Part shown: piece after piece, positions 51,746-63,306 of the stretch | Layout: every line of letters starts with the position of its first letter | Numbering within the stretch: the first letter of the stretch is position 1 | NCBI RefSeq assembly: GCF_914767665.1 | Contig: NC_059506.1 | Coordinates: 5,394,001-5,458,000, forward strand | Length of the DNA: 64,000 bases | From: Harmonia axyridis | Lineage: Eukaryota > Arthropoda > Insecta > Coleoptera > Coccinellidae | Direction of reading: 5' to 3' | Translations under genes and position numbers: made by a program | The notes under the pieces: generated by a model | Seen by the model: only the letters and a program-made list of their open reading frames with translations | Database searches by the model: none | What the model was told of the DNA's origin: nothing

Positions 51746-52121
51746 AATAGTTATTTATAATACAAGTGCCGAAGGCATTGATATTCTTCCACGAGTTCAA
51801 AATTCAAATGAATGAGCCTTCTGTACGAGTATTATACATTATTTTCTCTAATTCATTGCATTTTTATTGAAATTAATGAAATATTTCCATGAATATCATT
51901 TAGTGATTTTTGCATTGAAAAATGTTGGTTGGCAGAACTGATTTCTTTAAGGCAAATTGATGAATTGACAGATAAAGCCGTGGCGGAAAGTTCGGAGTAC
52001 CAACATATAATAATGAAATATAACCATGAAAACTCTGCGTTTCTGATATATTCTCGCACGATTTTGTTCTACAAGATGTGGAAGAATGAACGGAATAACC
52101 ACAGAATTAGAGAGAAATTAT
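51746..52121. other. Interval between the duplicated segments
   Basis: Open stretches such as LISLRQIDELTDKAVAESSE (plus, about 51940) are short and unidentified. The duplication unit probably includes part of this interval. Confidence 0.35.
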
Positions 52122-53382
52122 TCCCTGAACACTCCTAATATCACCGAATTTATAAAGGGTGTTTTTTTTGAGCTATAGAACTTTAAATTGGAATAAAAAA
52201 ACGATGGATTATTCGATTGACATGAATTTTATTTATTCGCAAGATAATCTTGTGACATTACATGATTTCTGGCATATGACCGCCATGGCTGGCTAGGATG
52301 TAGTCCAATCTGGACGTCCAATTTTCGATGACTTTTTCCAACATTTGTGGTCGTATATCGGCAATAACACGGCGAATGTTGTCTTCCAAATGGTCAAGGG
52401 TTTGTGGCTTATCCGCATAGACCAATTACTTTACATAGCCCCACAGAAAGTAGTCTAGCGGTGTTAGATCACAAGATCTTGGAGGCCAATTCACAGGTCC
52501 AAAATGTGAAATTAGGCGGCACCAAACGTGTCTTTCAATAAATCGATTGTGGCACGAGCTGTGTGACATGATGCGCCGTCTTGTTGAAACCACAGCTCCT
52601 GGACATCATGGTTGTTCAATTCAAGAATGAAGAAGTTAGTAATCATGGCTCTATACCGATCACCTTTGACTGTAACGTTCTGGCCATCATCGTTTTTGAA
52701 GAAGTACGGACCAATGATTCCACCAGCCCATAAAGCGCACAAACAGTCAGTTTTTTTGGATGTAACGGTGTTTCGACATATACTTGAGAATTAGCTTCAC
52801 TCCAAATGCGACAGTTTTGTTTGTTGACGTAGCCATTCAACCAGAAGTAGGTACGCTTCATCGCTGAACAAAAATCGAATTAATCGAATTAACTGCTCTG
52901 ATGGACGATTTTGTCGACGATAAAATGGACGTAGTGCGCGATACGTATTCCGCACAAAACCATTATTTTCGAAATAAAATTGCACCATTTGTAAGCGTTG
53001 TTCAGGCGTGAGTCTATTCATGATGAATTGCCAAACCAAACTGAGAATAAATCTTTTGACAGCTGTTAAATCGGTTGCCATCTTGAACATTAATGCCAAC
53101 TTAAAGTTATATACCTCGAAAAAAACACCCTTTATTTCAGTAGGACAGAAAAACTCTTCTCATTCCAAGTTCCATGTTTCATATCCTTTTCCTCAAAGTT
53201 TATATTTCTGTTTGGAAATTAATTAGCAGTCTGAACACGTTAGCAGCGGTATTCAGAAGTCGGCGAATGTCAGAAACATCATGAATATCCAGTTGATTTG
53301 GAATAGGATAACCATTCGCATAACATTCAATTAGTGCTGGGAGATTAATTCCTCATCGGTGTCCATATACATAACACGTATA
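52122..53382 (+). repeat. Duplicated segment, copy containing the Tc element
   Basis: Second copy of the 285-bp segment. The insertion of 52155-53132 plus a duplicated TA is the main difference from 51456-51745. Confidence 0.88.
52155..53132 (-). mobile_element. Tc1/mariner-superfamily element, copy 2 (978 bp)
   Basis: TA target duplication at 52153-52154 and 53133-53134, ends AAGGGTGTTTTTTT. The minus strand encodes a transposase: start in the region of LTPEQRLQMVQFYFENNGFV, first Asp in FLFSDEAYLLLVEW (shifted frame), GGIIGPYFFKNDDGQNVTV, second Asp in ELWFQQDGASCHTA, third Asp in CDLTPLDYFLWGYV. About 41 residues separate the last two Asp, approximate because of a frameshift near 52525, as in DD41D-type families. 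At least three frameshifts or stops make it inactive. The same family as 92-982. Confidence 0.9.
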
Positions 53383-53960
53383 GCCCAGCACGGGATACGT
53401 ACGGGAGAATAGAGAAACCGGGCATCTAATTGAGTTTTCGCTGAAAGCCCTATTTTAGTAAACTCCAGAAATTTCCAACTGTGCTATCATTTCAAATTGT
53501 TTTATCATATTAGGGACCACGTTAGAATATTTATGAGGGTCAAGGTGGCCAGGGTTAATTGAAAGGATGAAACACGGAGGGTCCCAGCGTGGTTGCGGTC
53601 GACCAACTTTTCCATGGAGCTTGGAGATACATGAAGATTAATTCATTAATCAGGGGTCTTGGCGAGGAGGAATTTTCGCGACATTTATGACTTCTGATTC
53701 GTCACTCGGATAGGAACTCTCTGGTTTTGCTGGTGTTCATCTCAATTATTGAAGTTCTCATTCCGTAGTTACGTGTTGCAGTGATGTTTAATTGAACTTC
53801 ATTCAGACATTTCCGATGGAGTAGGAGATCATTCTGGGGCCATTCCATGAATAGCTTAGTTTCCTAACTAATTTTGTGTTCGAAACGACAAGTAGCAGTA
53901 AATAGTTTAAACAAGATTCAAAATGAAGTCACGTAGAATCCTGTTAACAATGTGATGATT
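53383..53960. other. Non-coding interval, no feature recognised
   Basis: No domain, RNA gene or repeat recognised. Confidence 0.4.
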
Positions 53961-55558
53961 CAGAACAGCCGCCAGACTTTTTGGCGCCCCGGCAAAATAA
54001 AATTTCGGCGCCCTTCTTTATAGGCAATACTCAACAAAAAACCTATTTTTGGATACTGTAAGAATATTGTAGGTTTGGTTTTGTATGACCAAAGAAGTGA
54101 AAACTATCACGTATCACGCACTCACTAGACGTCTGATCAATTCCCTATTTCTTATTAACGTACCTAACTAGAATGCTCATTTCTAAAGATGAGTAAATTA
54201 TGTAAGTTGATCCGGCCGTTTTGAATATTGTTTCCAACACCAACAATCCTCGTTGCGTCAATGGTTCCCTGAGGGTTAGCATCATTGAGAACTAAGGTAT
54301 CTACTTAGTCAGATTACTCAGATCCTTGCTTATTTTCACACCGAAGAATTATCAAAAAACATTAATTTAAGCAGAAAATATCTCAATCATGTACCACTTT
54401 TGATGTAAGATAAGGTATATGTCTTTGTCTTAAAACTATATTTAATTGGACGTTTCGGAGACATTCTCCTTCTTCAGTAAAAATGACCAATTTGAGAGTT
54501 TATAATATGAAACAAATTAATTAAAATTGAAGGCTCAATTTTAATTGGTGAACGTTTACAGATAGTTCTTATTATATCCACTTCTTGAAAATAATACAAT
54601 AAATTTCCTTTCCCAATTATTTGTTATAGTATTACAGTTTGAATTTGAATTATATTATGAAATCATTACAATACCTTTTTTCGAGACTTGAAAATCGCAT
54701 AATCATTAGTTATATCATAGTACGGAATCTTATATTTTACAAAGTGTTTAGAAATTGTTCATGCATAGATCTTGAAATATTGAGTATTTGGCTCTGTATA
54801 GGACGACATATATTTCGATTTTTGTTGAATATTTGAATTTTTCTCCAATTTTCGAAATTCTTACTTTATGTAAGTATAATAATATATAATAAATAAGCTG
54901 AATCTGCCGCCTCTTAGAATTTGCTGCCCTAGGCTTCAGTTGATGTTGAATCCGCCACTGTTACAGAATGATTACGAAGTCAATGAGAGAACTTACCTTC
55001 AATTTGAATCCCTGAAATTCAAAGACACAAAAAATATTGAATAATTCAACTCTGAATACACTCTCAACGTGGTTTCGCGTATTTGTTTCTCTCGAATAGG
55101 AAATAAACTGAAAAGGTTCTGCAATATTAATCCCCTTCTCGGAAAAGAATATCATGATTGGAGAATGGATAATTATTTTGCATTTTTGAAATATCAAAGA
55201 AGCCGCCTTAAGAAAATCCCTCATTCTAAAGAAGCCTACCAATAAAGCAATCATCTGGTGAAGTTTAGTGAGATAACAAATAATGCCGACAAGCTTTATA
55301 ATCGTAAAACACATGTGTAAATAGGGGAGCTCAGGGAGCGTAACGCCGACTGGAAATTAATGTTATTTTGAATATAATTGAGGAATCTTTCTCTATATTT
55401 CTCGTCCAATTAACTGCTATTGTTTTTAATTTTTATAACTAGTTGAGAGCGCCTATTCAAATGATATTTTAACTAAGAAAAAAATTTTGTGACTTTGCGC
55501 CCCTAGAATTTGGCGCCCCGGCGAAATGTCCGGTATGCCGGTCCTGGCGGCGGCCCTG
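53961..55558. mobile_element. Possible hAT-like element remnants with CAG...GCCGCCAG ends
   Basis: The left border reads CAGAACAGCCGCCAG and the right border, reversed, CAGGGCCGCCGCCAG; both are followed by a TTGGCGCCCCGGC-type block in the interior. A third similar end (CAGTGGCGGATTC, reversed) lies at about 54946-54960, so two nested or adjacent elements are possible. No transposase and no clear target duplication were found. GGACGTTTCGGAGACATTCT at about 54455 resembles Penelope-type terminal sequence. Confidence 0.4.
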
Positions 55559-55936
55559 CAACTGTCAAGATACAATACAAAAGTCACTAGGATGTATAAT
55601 CTTAATTTTTTTTTCGAGTGAAATTTCTTTTTCGCTGTAGACATGTAAAAAAATTTTTGTTCGATTTTTGAAAGAATTTTTTCACAGAAATTCCTAGAAC
55701 AATGAGTTAATTCAGAAAATGAAATTCAATTTGATCACCGAGGAAAAGAATGTCAAACGTTGCAGGTTTTCCGCCATTTTGATTTTTTTTTCAATGTTGT
55801 TTACTTTTTCTGAATTGAGCACTCAAAAATCCTCTGATTTGACCAAAAATCGTTACTTCAAAGGTTATACGTAACTGACCACACTCAATAGAATATTGGT
55901 GAGAAATGACGTTGTACTCGTTGTAAACGAGGTATA

Positions 55937-57374
55937 CAGGGTGGCCACTTTTTCAATGGGATTGTATTGGTAACTTGTAAACCATAAGAGTTAGAAGGTC
56001 GGTCAAATGGAGAAAAAGTTGCATGCATAGAAGCATTATCAAGCAGTTCAAACAAATCGAGATTATCAGGGCCGGTTATTGAGATATCATAAAAAAAGTA
56101 AATTCTGTCATTTTGATTTTTCTTTTTTTTCCACTTTATTTCAAATATTATCAAAAAATGTTACAGGAATTTTTTATTCGACAGTAAATTGTTCTCAATT
56201 TGACGTAATCAGATTTCGTATCCAACGTTTCGTGCTCTCTGGGCCACCCTCAACCTCATTTTTTTCAATACGGAGCAGCATATTTTATGAAACTTTTCGA
56301 AATAACTTTTAACGCTGAATTCAACGATATATCATACAATGTCATTCAAAGTTGATTTTCAAGTGATTTTGACCCTAATCCAAATTTCTTGGGGTCGGAT
56401 CTGTATTACATTTTGGTACCTTTAGTTTAATTAACAACAAGCAATACATTTCGATGAGAAAATCAACTTACTCATCTTGAACTAAATGAAACATATCAGA
56501 ATCAAATCAAGAAACAAGTAATAATTATTTACATATTTCAATTCATAATAATTAAACGAATTATCATTTAATGAAAGAAAAATCGAATGATTATTCGAAA
56601 GTAAATGAAAATGAATGAAGTAAGTGTTCGAAATATCCACCATTTTGTAAAATGCACTTAACGGTTCTGGAATCCATACTTCTTATACATTTGCTTATTT
56701 CGTCTTCTTGAATACCTTCCAATACATTCTCAATCTTCTCGCGAGAAATCACTATTGTTGGATTTGTCATTTGTTCCAGAATCGAACTTTATTTTGATAT
56801 CATTACAATATAAGTTTTGAAGGCTTGGTATTCAAATTTAAAATCATTGTATTCGCGTCTCTTGACTATTTTATTAACAGCAGTTTTTGATAAATTGCAT
56901 TCATCACAAATCCGACCCAAAGAAATTTGGATAAGGGTCAAAATCACCTGAAAATCAACTTTGAATGACATTGTATGATATATCGTTGAATTCAGCGTTA
57001 AAAGTTATTTCGAAAAGTGTCATAAAATATACAGGTCCGTATTGAAAAAAATGAGGTTGAGGGTGGCTCAGAGAGCACGAAACGTTGGATACGAAATCTG
57101 ATTACGTCGAATTGAGAACAATTTACTGTCGAATAAAAAATTCCTGTAACATTTTTTGATAATATTTGAAATAAAGTGGAAAAAAAAAGAAAAATCAAAA
57201 TGACAGAATTTACTTTTTTTATGATATCTCAATAACCGGCCCTGATAATCTCGATTTGTTTGAACTGCTTGATAATGCTTCTATGCATGCAACTTTTTCT
57301 CCATTTGACCGACCTTCTAACTCTTATGGTTTAAAAGTTACCAATACAATCCCATTGAAAAAGTGGCCACCCTG
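55937..57374 (-). mobile_element. Mariner-type element with about 440-bp inverted repeats
   Basis: TA-flanked (55935-55936, 57375-57376), ends CAGGGTGGCCACTTTTTCA. The left 460 bp and the right 440 bp are inverted copies of each other. The middle carries, on the minus strand, an N-terminal helix-turn-helix (ILTLIQISLGRICDECNLSK) joined after a deletion to the C-terminus (IENVLEGIQEDEISKCIRS ... QNGGYFEHL), so it is an internally deleted transposase gene. The MITE at 46284 is a shorter relative. Confidence 0.85.
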
Positions 57375-57376
57375 TA

Positions 57377-58855
57377 TATCATAAGGCAAAAATGATTCTC
57401 CCGGTATAAAATGAAACACCCTGTATGAGATGTTCCAGAAATCCGAACAACCCTAACTTACAAAAACCCAAATACAAAAATGCTCCACTGCCTAGAGAGA
57501 ATGCGTGGACTATTAATTGTCCAATGGAAAACCGAAAAAATATGAAAGCCAAAAGGAGGAAGCTAAGAAGGAAGGACTAAAATCCCAGGAATCAAAGAGG
57601 AAAAAACTGAAAGATACGTTACCAGCCATTATAGGAAGAAAGACTCTATACAATTTAGCGCTAACACAACCTAATCTAATATTCTATTCAATACTGCAAA
57701 TAAACATGATGAACAGAGACTCATTAGAGGTTCGCCTGTTAGTTCTGAAAAAAAAACAAAAATTCTTTTCCTTGAACGTCGTGTCGTGACAACAGTATGC
57801 AAATTCAGAAGTCTATTATCGGGTTGAAACTGTCAAAAATCTGGTTCTTAATTTCTGTCCAATTCGGGAGTAAAAATGTCTCAATCGTGAGAAAATATTT
57901 GTCACTATTCTTGAAGGCACTTAATAATTCTCTGTTTAGGCATCATGGATATGAATTATAAGGTCAGTAAATCAACACCAACACTCACTGAATTCCCAAA
58001 TCATTTAATACCTCCGTATCTCTATTCAGTAGCCACAATTGTACCTTCCTACTGAATGAAGAAGATCTTTTTCGATTACTACGATCACCTATTTTTCAGT
58101 GTTCTATATTCCATAGGTAGAAAAGCGAACATTTTGGGTGCCAAATACAACCTGCATCTCTGACCAACCGTCTTTTAGTTACTTATCGTCAAAATTCATG
58201 AGTTTATGTCTGGTAGGATACCTACTCGTGATATAAAGCTATATTTTGGCTTACTATGCATTTGTTTGAACTGGAATACTAATGTATTCGGTGTTTTCTT
58301 ATTGTTTATTCCAAATATTGAATTATCAAATAATAATTATATAATCAAATCTATGATATCTGAGTGAAACGTGAAAACCACTGGGACCAATGTATAAAAT
58401 GAATCGTTAATTATTGAATATTAGGTTATTCTTCAGAAAAGAGTGTATTCGTACCTTTTGAGAGTAGTTTTGTAATTATCTGACCATAATTTTTAATAGT
58501 ATATATAACACTTATTCGCATCCAACATTCTCATTAATTGGCATGAACAAGAAGTAGGTATCTAACCAAAAATTTCTGAATTGAAATTCATCGTGTAAGA
58601 AATATTTCTGAGTTACGAGAAAATAAATCAACAAAAATCTCTCCCTTGAAGAATATGCATAAAGTAGGAATATCAACACAATAAGATAAAATCAACTTCT
58701 TATTTGGGATTATCGATAGGACAAATGAAGCAATTATTAAAAATTAAGATAACATTTATTTTAGCAGGTATATAAACATAAATCAAATAAATAAACTTAA
58801 ATAAAAAATATATAGTTATAAATACAGAATAAATTAAAAACGAGGTGGTTGGATA
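57377..58855. other. Mostly non-coding interval
   Basis: A lone mariner-type end GAAACACCCTGTA sits at 57411-57424. A lysine-rich open stretch at 57517-57789 has no domain I recognise. The rest is AT-rich without visible structure. Confidence 0.4.
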
Positions 58856-59093
58856 TGACAGGTCTTACCAAATAGGAAACATTTGGTATAAGTCCTTTAT
58901 TTTCTAAAAGTTTCGGAGATCTCCTTCTTCAGTAGTATAGTTTTCCGACTAAATATTGTCATCATGATGACTACAATGACGAGAAACTTTTATACTACTG
59001 TCCTGTACTGAGATTTCTCCGAAAACGTTTAGAAAATTAAGGTCTTACATCAAATATTTCCTACATAATAAGACCTGTCATAGCCAGAACTGA
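58856..59093. repeat. Inverted repeat resembling Penelope-type terminal sequence
   Basis: The left arm (GACAGGTCTTACCAAATAGG ... TTTCGGAGATCTCC, 58856-58925) returns inverted at 59020-59093. TTTCGGAGA with CTCCTTCTTCAG is also found at about 54458-54478 and resembles the ends of Penelope-like elements. No coding sequence. Confidence 0.6.
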
Positions 59094-59409
59094 AATATAA
59101 CACTATAACACATTAAATGATGCAGATACATTATATAGAACAAAAATACATTTCGTGGGAAATAACATCGTACAACAAAATTTCATCAAAGAACAATCAT
59201 TTCTTGGATGAAATATATAAAAAAAAAGATTTATGTTTTTCAACATTTTTTTCATTTCATCATATGACGTGTTATGTTGAGGAAAACGAATAAATTTCGA
59301 TAATCAAGATAATATATGCTGGTGTGAGACTCAGTTCGAGGATGCAAAACATATTTTCATTCTTGATTGCCTCATTCTCTGACAGAATTCCACATTGAAA
59401 TTTTCCTGA

Positions 59410-62400
59410 TCAATGTTCATTCTCCGAATGAATTTTCATTCTCCGAAGGAATTCCTCAGTGAACTTTTCCTGTTCTTCCTCCTTAACCGAACGCTTTATA
59501 CCTTTTTCAATTTTAGTAGGCGTGCTAGGAACATTCAAATCCTCATACGCAAGCTTGTTCATCTCCTCAATTTTCTTGAGAAGCTTTGTGGTCTTTTTCC
59601 TCTCGAAATATTGCGGATACAAATAATCTGTGGTCAACCCTGAGCTCTCATATTTATGACTTTCAAAGCGCCATGGAACACTGCAACTTTCCAACTCTTG
59701 GAATGTTGGGAAATGATGAAACCAGCTTACTTTAATCCTCGAATTCTGGTCGAGAACTGTTTTCCGTTGCGTCATACTTTTGTAAATCGCATGTCCATCA
59801 TTGACCAAAATCATCTTCATTGGTACGTCGTGATGATTAATCAATCTTACATTGATGACGTTTTGGAATCTGTCAATTTCATCGATCTCCACCTTGAAAT
59901 CCTGAAGCAAGGCTAAATTGATAAAATTTCGGCATGCTTCATCTGACCACTGCATAGCTTCGTATGGAGGCTGAACATCAGAAAGTCTTGTTCTGATAGC
60001 TTGAGCTGGGAGTTTACTGTAACACTGCCTCATAAAGAAAATCTTCCCACAGTCTACTTTTCGTGCTATCCCAAAATCAATGAAGAAAAGTTTTACTTTT
60101 TTGGCAACTTTTCTACAATCGACTATGACTGCTCGAAAGTAAACTCCATCCAATTCAGCTACACAGTACAAGTTTTTAATTAATAAATTAACGGGAATGA
60201 CATATGCAGCTGTATTTGCCCTATAGAATTTCTTCATCTCTTTTGAGGATTCCTCCAATTCAGGGTAGTTTATTGCAATCCAAAATTTCGACGGATCCTC
60301 AATGGACACAACAGTAACGTCGTATACGGTGGATCCTTCTCGAAATAGGTTGTTCACTGGAATTGGCTCGATTTTTTGACCTGGCCAAACAATATTGTCA
60401 GGTATCACAGGTTCGCAATGATGGTATTCTTCATGATCAATCTGCAAAAATAAATATTAAACATTAAATTACTTTTTTCGGCAACCGTCCGGAAAGTGCT
60501 CACTTCCCGGACGCTTTTTCTCTGAGAAAGTAGCATTTCCCGGCCTAGTCCGGAAAGTACGTACTTCCCGGACTAGGCCGGAAAAGAATCATAGAATCCA
60601 TAGCAACCGAGATAACGGCTGACAGTTCATATGAAATTAGTTGTCAAAAATTTGCATGTTCTTTGATGGCAATCGCAATAAAATATGGAAAGCAGCAGCG
60701 ATAGTGTTATTCTACACGGTTGCCGAAAAAATATTGTACGCAACACGCCCGAAAATGGTTTTTTTGGACTCACAGACTTCCAGGACTCGCTTACGTTCAT
60801 CCTGGAAGTTTGTCTATTCGTCCAAAAAAAACCTTTTTTCCGGACTTGTTACGTAAATTACTATTTCAAGAAACATTACTTCATAGTCAAATTGTTGAAA
60901 TATAAAAGGAATGTGTAAAAGTTATTGCGAAAACATTGCAACTTTTGCACAAAAGTTTATTATTTTCTACTATACTGGGTGTTTCAAAATTAGTATCGAA
61001 ATTTCAGTGGTGTATTTTTCAGGTCAAAATATGATTTTTTTTCCAAAAACATTTGTCCGCATATAGGTTATGTTTTGGGTTCACATCATCCGGTATGCCG
61101 ACTGATTGTAACCAGCTACAGGGAGATATTTTTCAGGAGTCAAGACATTTTTCGCCCCAAAAAATTTTTGTAGTACGCCGCTGGTGGATTCTAAAATTTG
61201 AAATGAATTCTTTATTTTGTTCATAAATTTTTTGTCTCTTGTCATTTTCACACATCTGCGATCGTTATCGAGAAAAAATGATACGCCACATTCAATTAAA
61301 ATTTCAACAAAAAGTAGGAAACTAGTAGGTATCACAATCAAAACACAAAACTATACATATTTGGTTTGTGATCTGAATAACAAGCTCCCTCGAACATTTC
61401 CTAAAAAAAAGTATCCTAATGAACCTATATTCCAAATTTAATTTTAATATCTCGAAAACTGAAAGAGCTATGAAGAAAAAAATAAAAAAATCTTGAAACT
61501 TCAACGCTCAGTAACGTAACGAAGCATTTGCGTACACATCTTTATGGAAAAAAGTCTCTTTTCGACCTGAAAAATACACCCCTGAAATCTTGATAGTAAA
61601 TTTTGAAACACTCTGTATAAACATATAATTCAACTCTTATGAATAACTCTGCAGTATTTCGATAACGCAAGATGCGGGACGGTAGATTACTAAGAATACT
61701 TATTACAGTTAAAAAAAGGTTAAGTATAAATGATTGAGAATACATTTTCAAAGTCAATTTTGAAGAGATAATGAAATGAAATGAAACGTTAAGTTAGTTA
61801 AAGAGATAATTAACTTTATTTCAAGATACACAGAGCAAATTTTCAAATAATCAAATCGTTAATCAAAAATTGTGTAATCGCTTTTTTATTATTATTGGAT
61901 ACGGGCAAAAACTTCCATATTTCTATTAAAAAATAATTTTCAAGACGAACGATATAGTTATAGAGGAGAGTCAGTGTTTCTTAAATTGGACACCCTAAAT
62001 TTTTCAAACAGTTTTTAGCCGAAGATTTGTCGAAAACCATCCCGTTATCGACATTTTCAAAAATGTCATTCGTTTTGAAAATATCTAGTTTTTCGACTCC
62101 ATTTTTATGGTACACATTATATATAATTATTTTTCATTAGAACAACTGTTTCAATTGTAATCGAGTCATATATAGGCTGTCCCATTCAAAAACACCAACT
62201 CTCCTTTATATCTCTGAAACGGTAATTGATTTCTATGATCTATTAACGATTTATGAATTCAATTGTCATACGGCATCGCATTGTCCAAAACAACCCTAGT
62301 TTGAAATTCCAAGAATTACTAACTATCGAATCATTAGGGGGATCGCAGTAATTTTCAAACTGAATCACTGTAAGGTTATAACAAAAACAAACATAGCAAT

Positions 62401-63232
62401 TTAGACAATGGGGTTTTGAAATTCATTACACATCTGTTTTAAATGAAAAGTTTAAGATAATAATAATTGATGATAGTTACCTCTGAATAGTGACCAATAA
62501 GATCATTGTTGAGTTCATGTTTCTCTTCTTGTCGAACAGGTAGCAAATGTCTATCGTTTTCAGCTTCTTGGTCCAGGAAAAAATTTTTTATAGGATACAT
62601 ATTAATGTCCTCAAAATCTGATTCTGACCTCTCATTCCTAGTTTCAATCGATTTTCTACGGTTATAGAGTCTATCGATCATAATGTTGTTAGGTCCCGGT
62701 TTTAACGAAATATCGAAACCATACATCTTCTGGAAACTCTTTTCCTCTGAGGTTTCCGAAAATTCAATATTTGCCACTGAATTATGTCTCAATACTGCAT
62801 TGAGATATGAGTCACTGAAAAGATAATATATGTAAATTAATTTCTTATACTTTATGCGAAAAGATTTTGAATACAAATAAAATGGTGTACGACAAAAACA
62901 TAGAATTTTTAATTCGATTTTGAATTGTAAACATTCAAAATAAGCATTCAGATTAATTTATCTAATCTAGCCTAACAGAATGAATTTTCGAAAATTAGTT
63001 ACTTATTTGGGAAAAAAGAACACTCAACTTTACTTCAAATATTCACAACACACAAGTGCACCAAAAATTCCAAAATTTCTGTTATAAGTTCAATTCTGGT
63101 ATTTCAAATGAACTTTAATTTGATAAAATAACAAAAAACGACAAATATAATTAAATTAACTTACTCGAATCTCGCCCTTGATCTCTGATTTGTAGAGCGA
63201 TTTACAACCGCTTTTAGCGTAGATCTCTGCAT
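59410..63232 (-). CDS. Tudor-domain protein, three coding exons (477 aa)
   Basis: Exons on the minus strand: 63232-63165 (ATG; MQRSTLKAVVNRS), 62814-62481 and 60441-59410. Borders are GTAAGT / TTTTCAG and GTAACT / TTTTTGCAG, and phases agree at both junctions. The N-terminal 150 residues are charged and unordered in appearance. An extended Tudor domain spans about residues 170-355: VTVVSIEDPSKFWI (staphylococcal-nuclease-like start), then the Tudor core with GVYFRAVIVD (233-242), KLFFIDFGIARKVD (251-264) and LPAQAIRTRL (278-287). Where methylarginine-binding Tudor domains have DYGN, this has DFGI (256-259). The C-terminal 100 residues are Lys/Glu-rich. Tudor proteins usually scaffold piRNA factors in germline granules. 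Which orthologue it is (no LOTUS, KH or MYND domain seen) I cannot say. Confidence 0.88.
60473..60731. mobile_element. Palindrome-rich MITE-like element in Tudor intron 2
   Basis: Ends TTTTTTCGGCAACCGT (60473-60488) and its inverted copy (60716-60731). Inside are two hairpins: GTCCGGAAAGTG...CACTTCCCGGAC at 60486-60511, and a spacer-free 42-bp palindrome at 60540-60581 (arms CCGGCCTAGTCCGGAAAGTAC, given here without its last base in the reader's count of one mismatch). No coding sequence and no clear target duplication. Confidence 0.6.
60975..61615. mobile_element. Mariner-type MITE in Tudor intron 2
   Basis: TA-flanked (60973-60974, 61616-61617). The ends read CTGGGTGTTTCAAAATT and, reversed, CAGAGTGTTTCAAAATT and pair for about 58 bp (through GGTGTATTTTTCAGGTC). 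Non-coding interior of about 530 bp. Confidence 0.85.
61960..62210. mobile_element. Short MITE with about 35-bp inverted ends in Tudor intron 2
   Basis: TAGAGGAGAGTCAGTGTTTC...GGACACCC on the left is mirrored at 62172-62209 as GGCTGTCCCATTC...AACTCTCCTTTA. About 250 bp, no coding sequence. Confidence 0.65.
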
Positions 63233-63274
63233 TTTGACTGAGAAACTTTCACTATAGTACCTACTCACTTAAAC

Positions 63275-63306
63275 TGACTTTACGGAATGGGACGATTGTA
63301 TTTAAA
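63275..63306 (-). promoter_or_regulatory. Core promoter of the Tudor gene: TATA-like box and initiator
   Basis: On the minus strand TTTAAATA starts at 63306, and the arthropod initiator TCAGTTT has its A at 63275, 31 bases downstream. This is the standard TATA-to-start distance. It predicts a leader of 43 bases to the ATG at 63232. Confidence 0.6.

Noticed and set aside
57517..57789. Lysine-rich open stretch as a small gene
   Set aside because: Low-complexity charged composition with no domain; adjacent to transposon ends.
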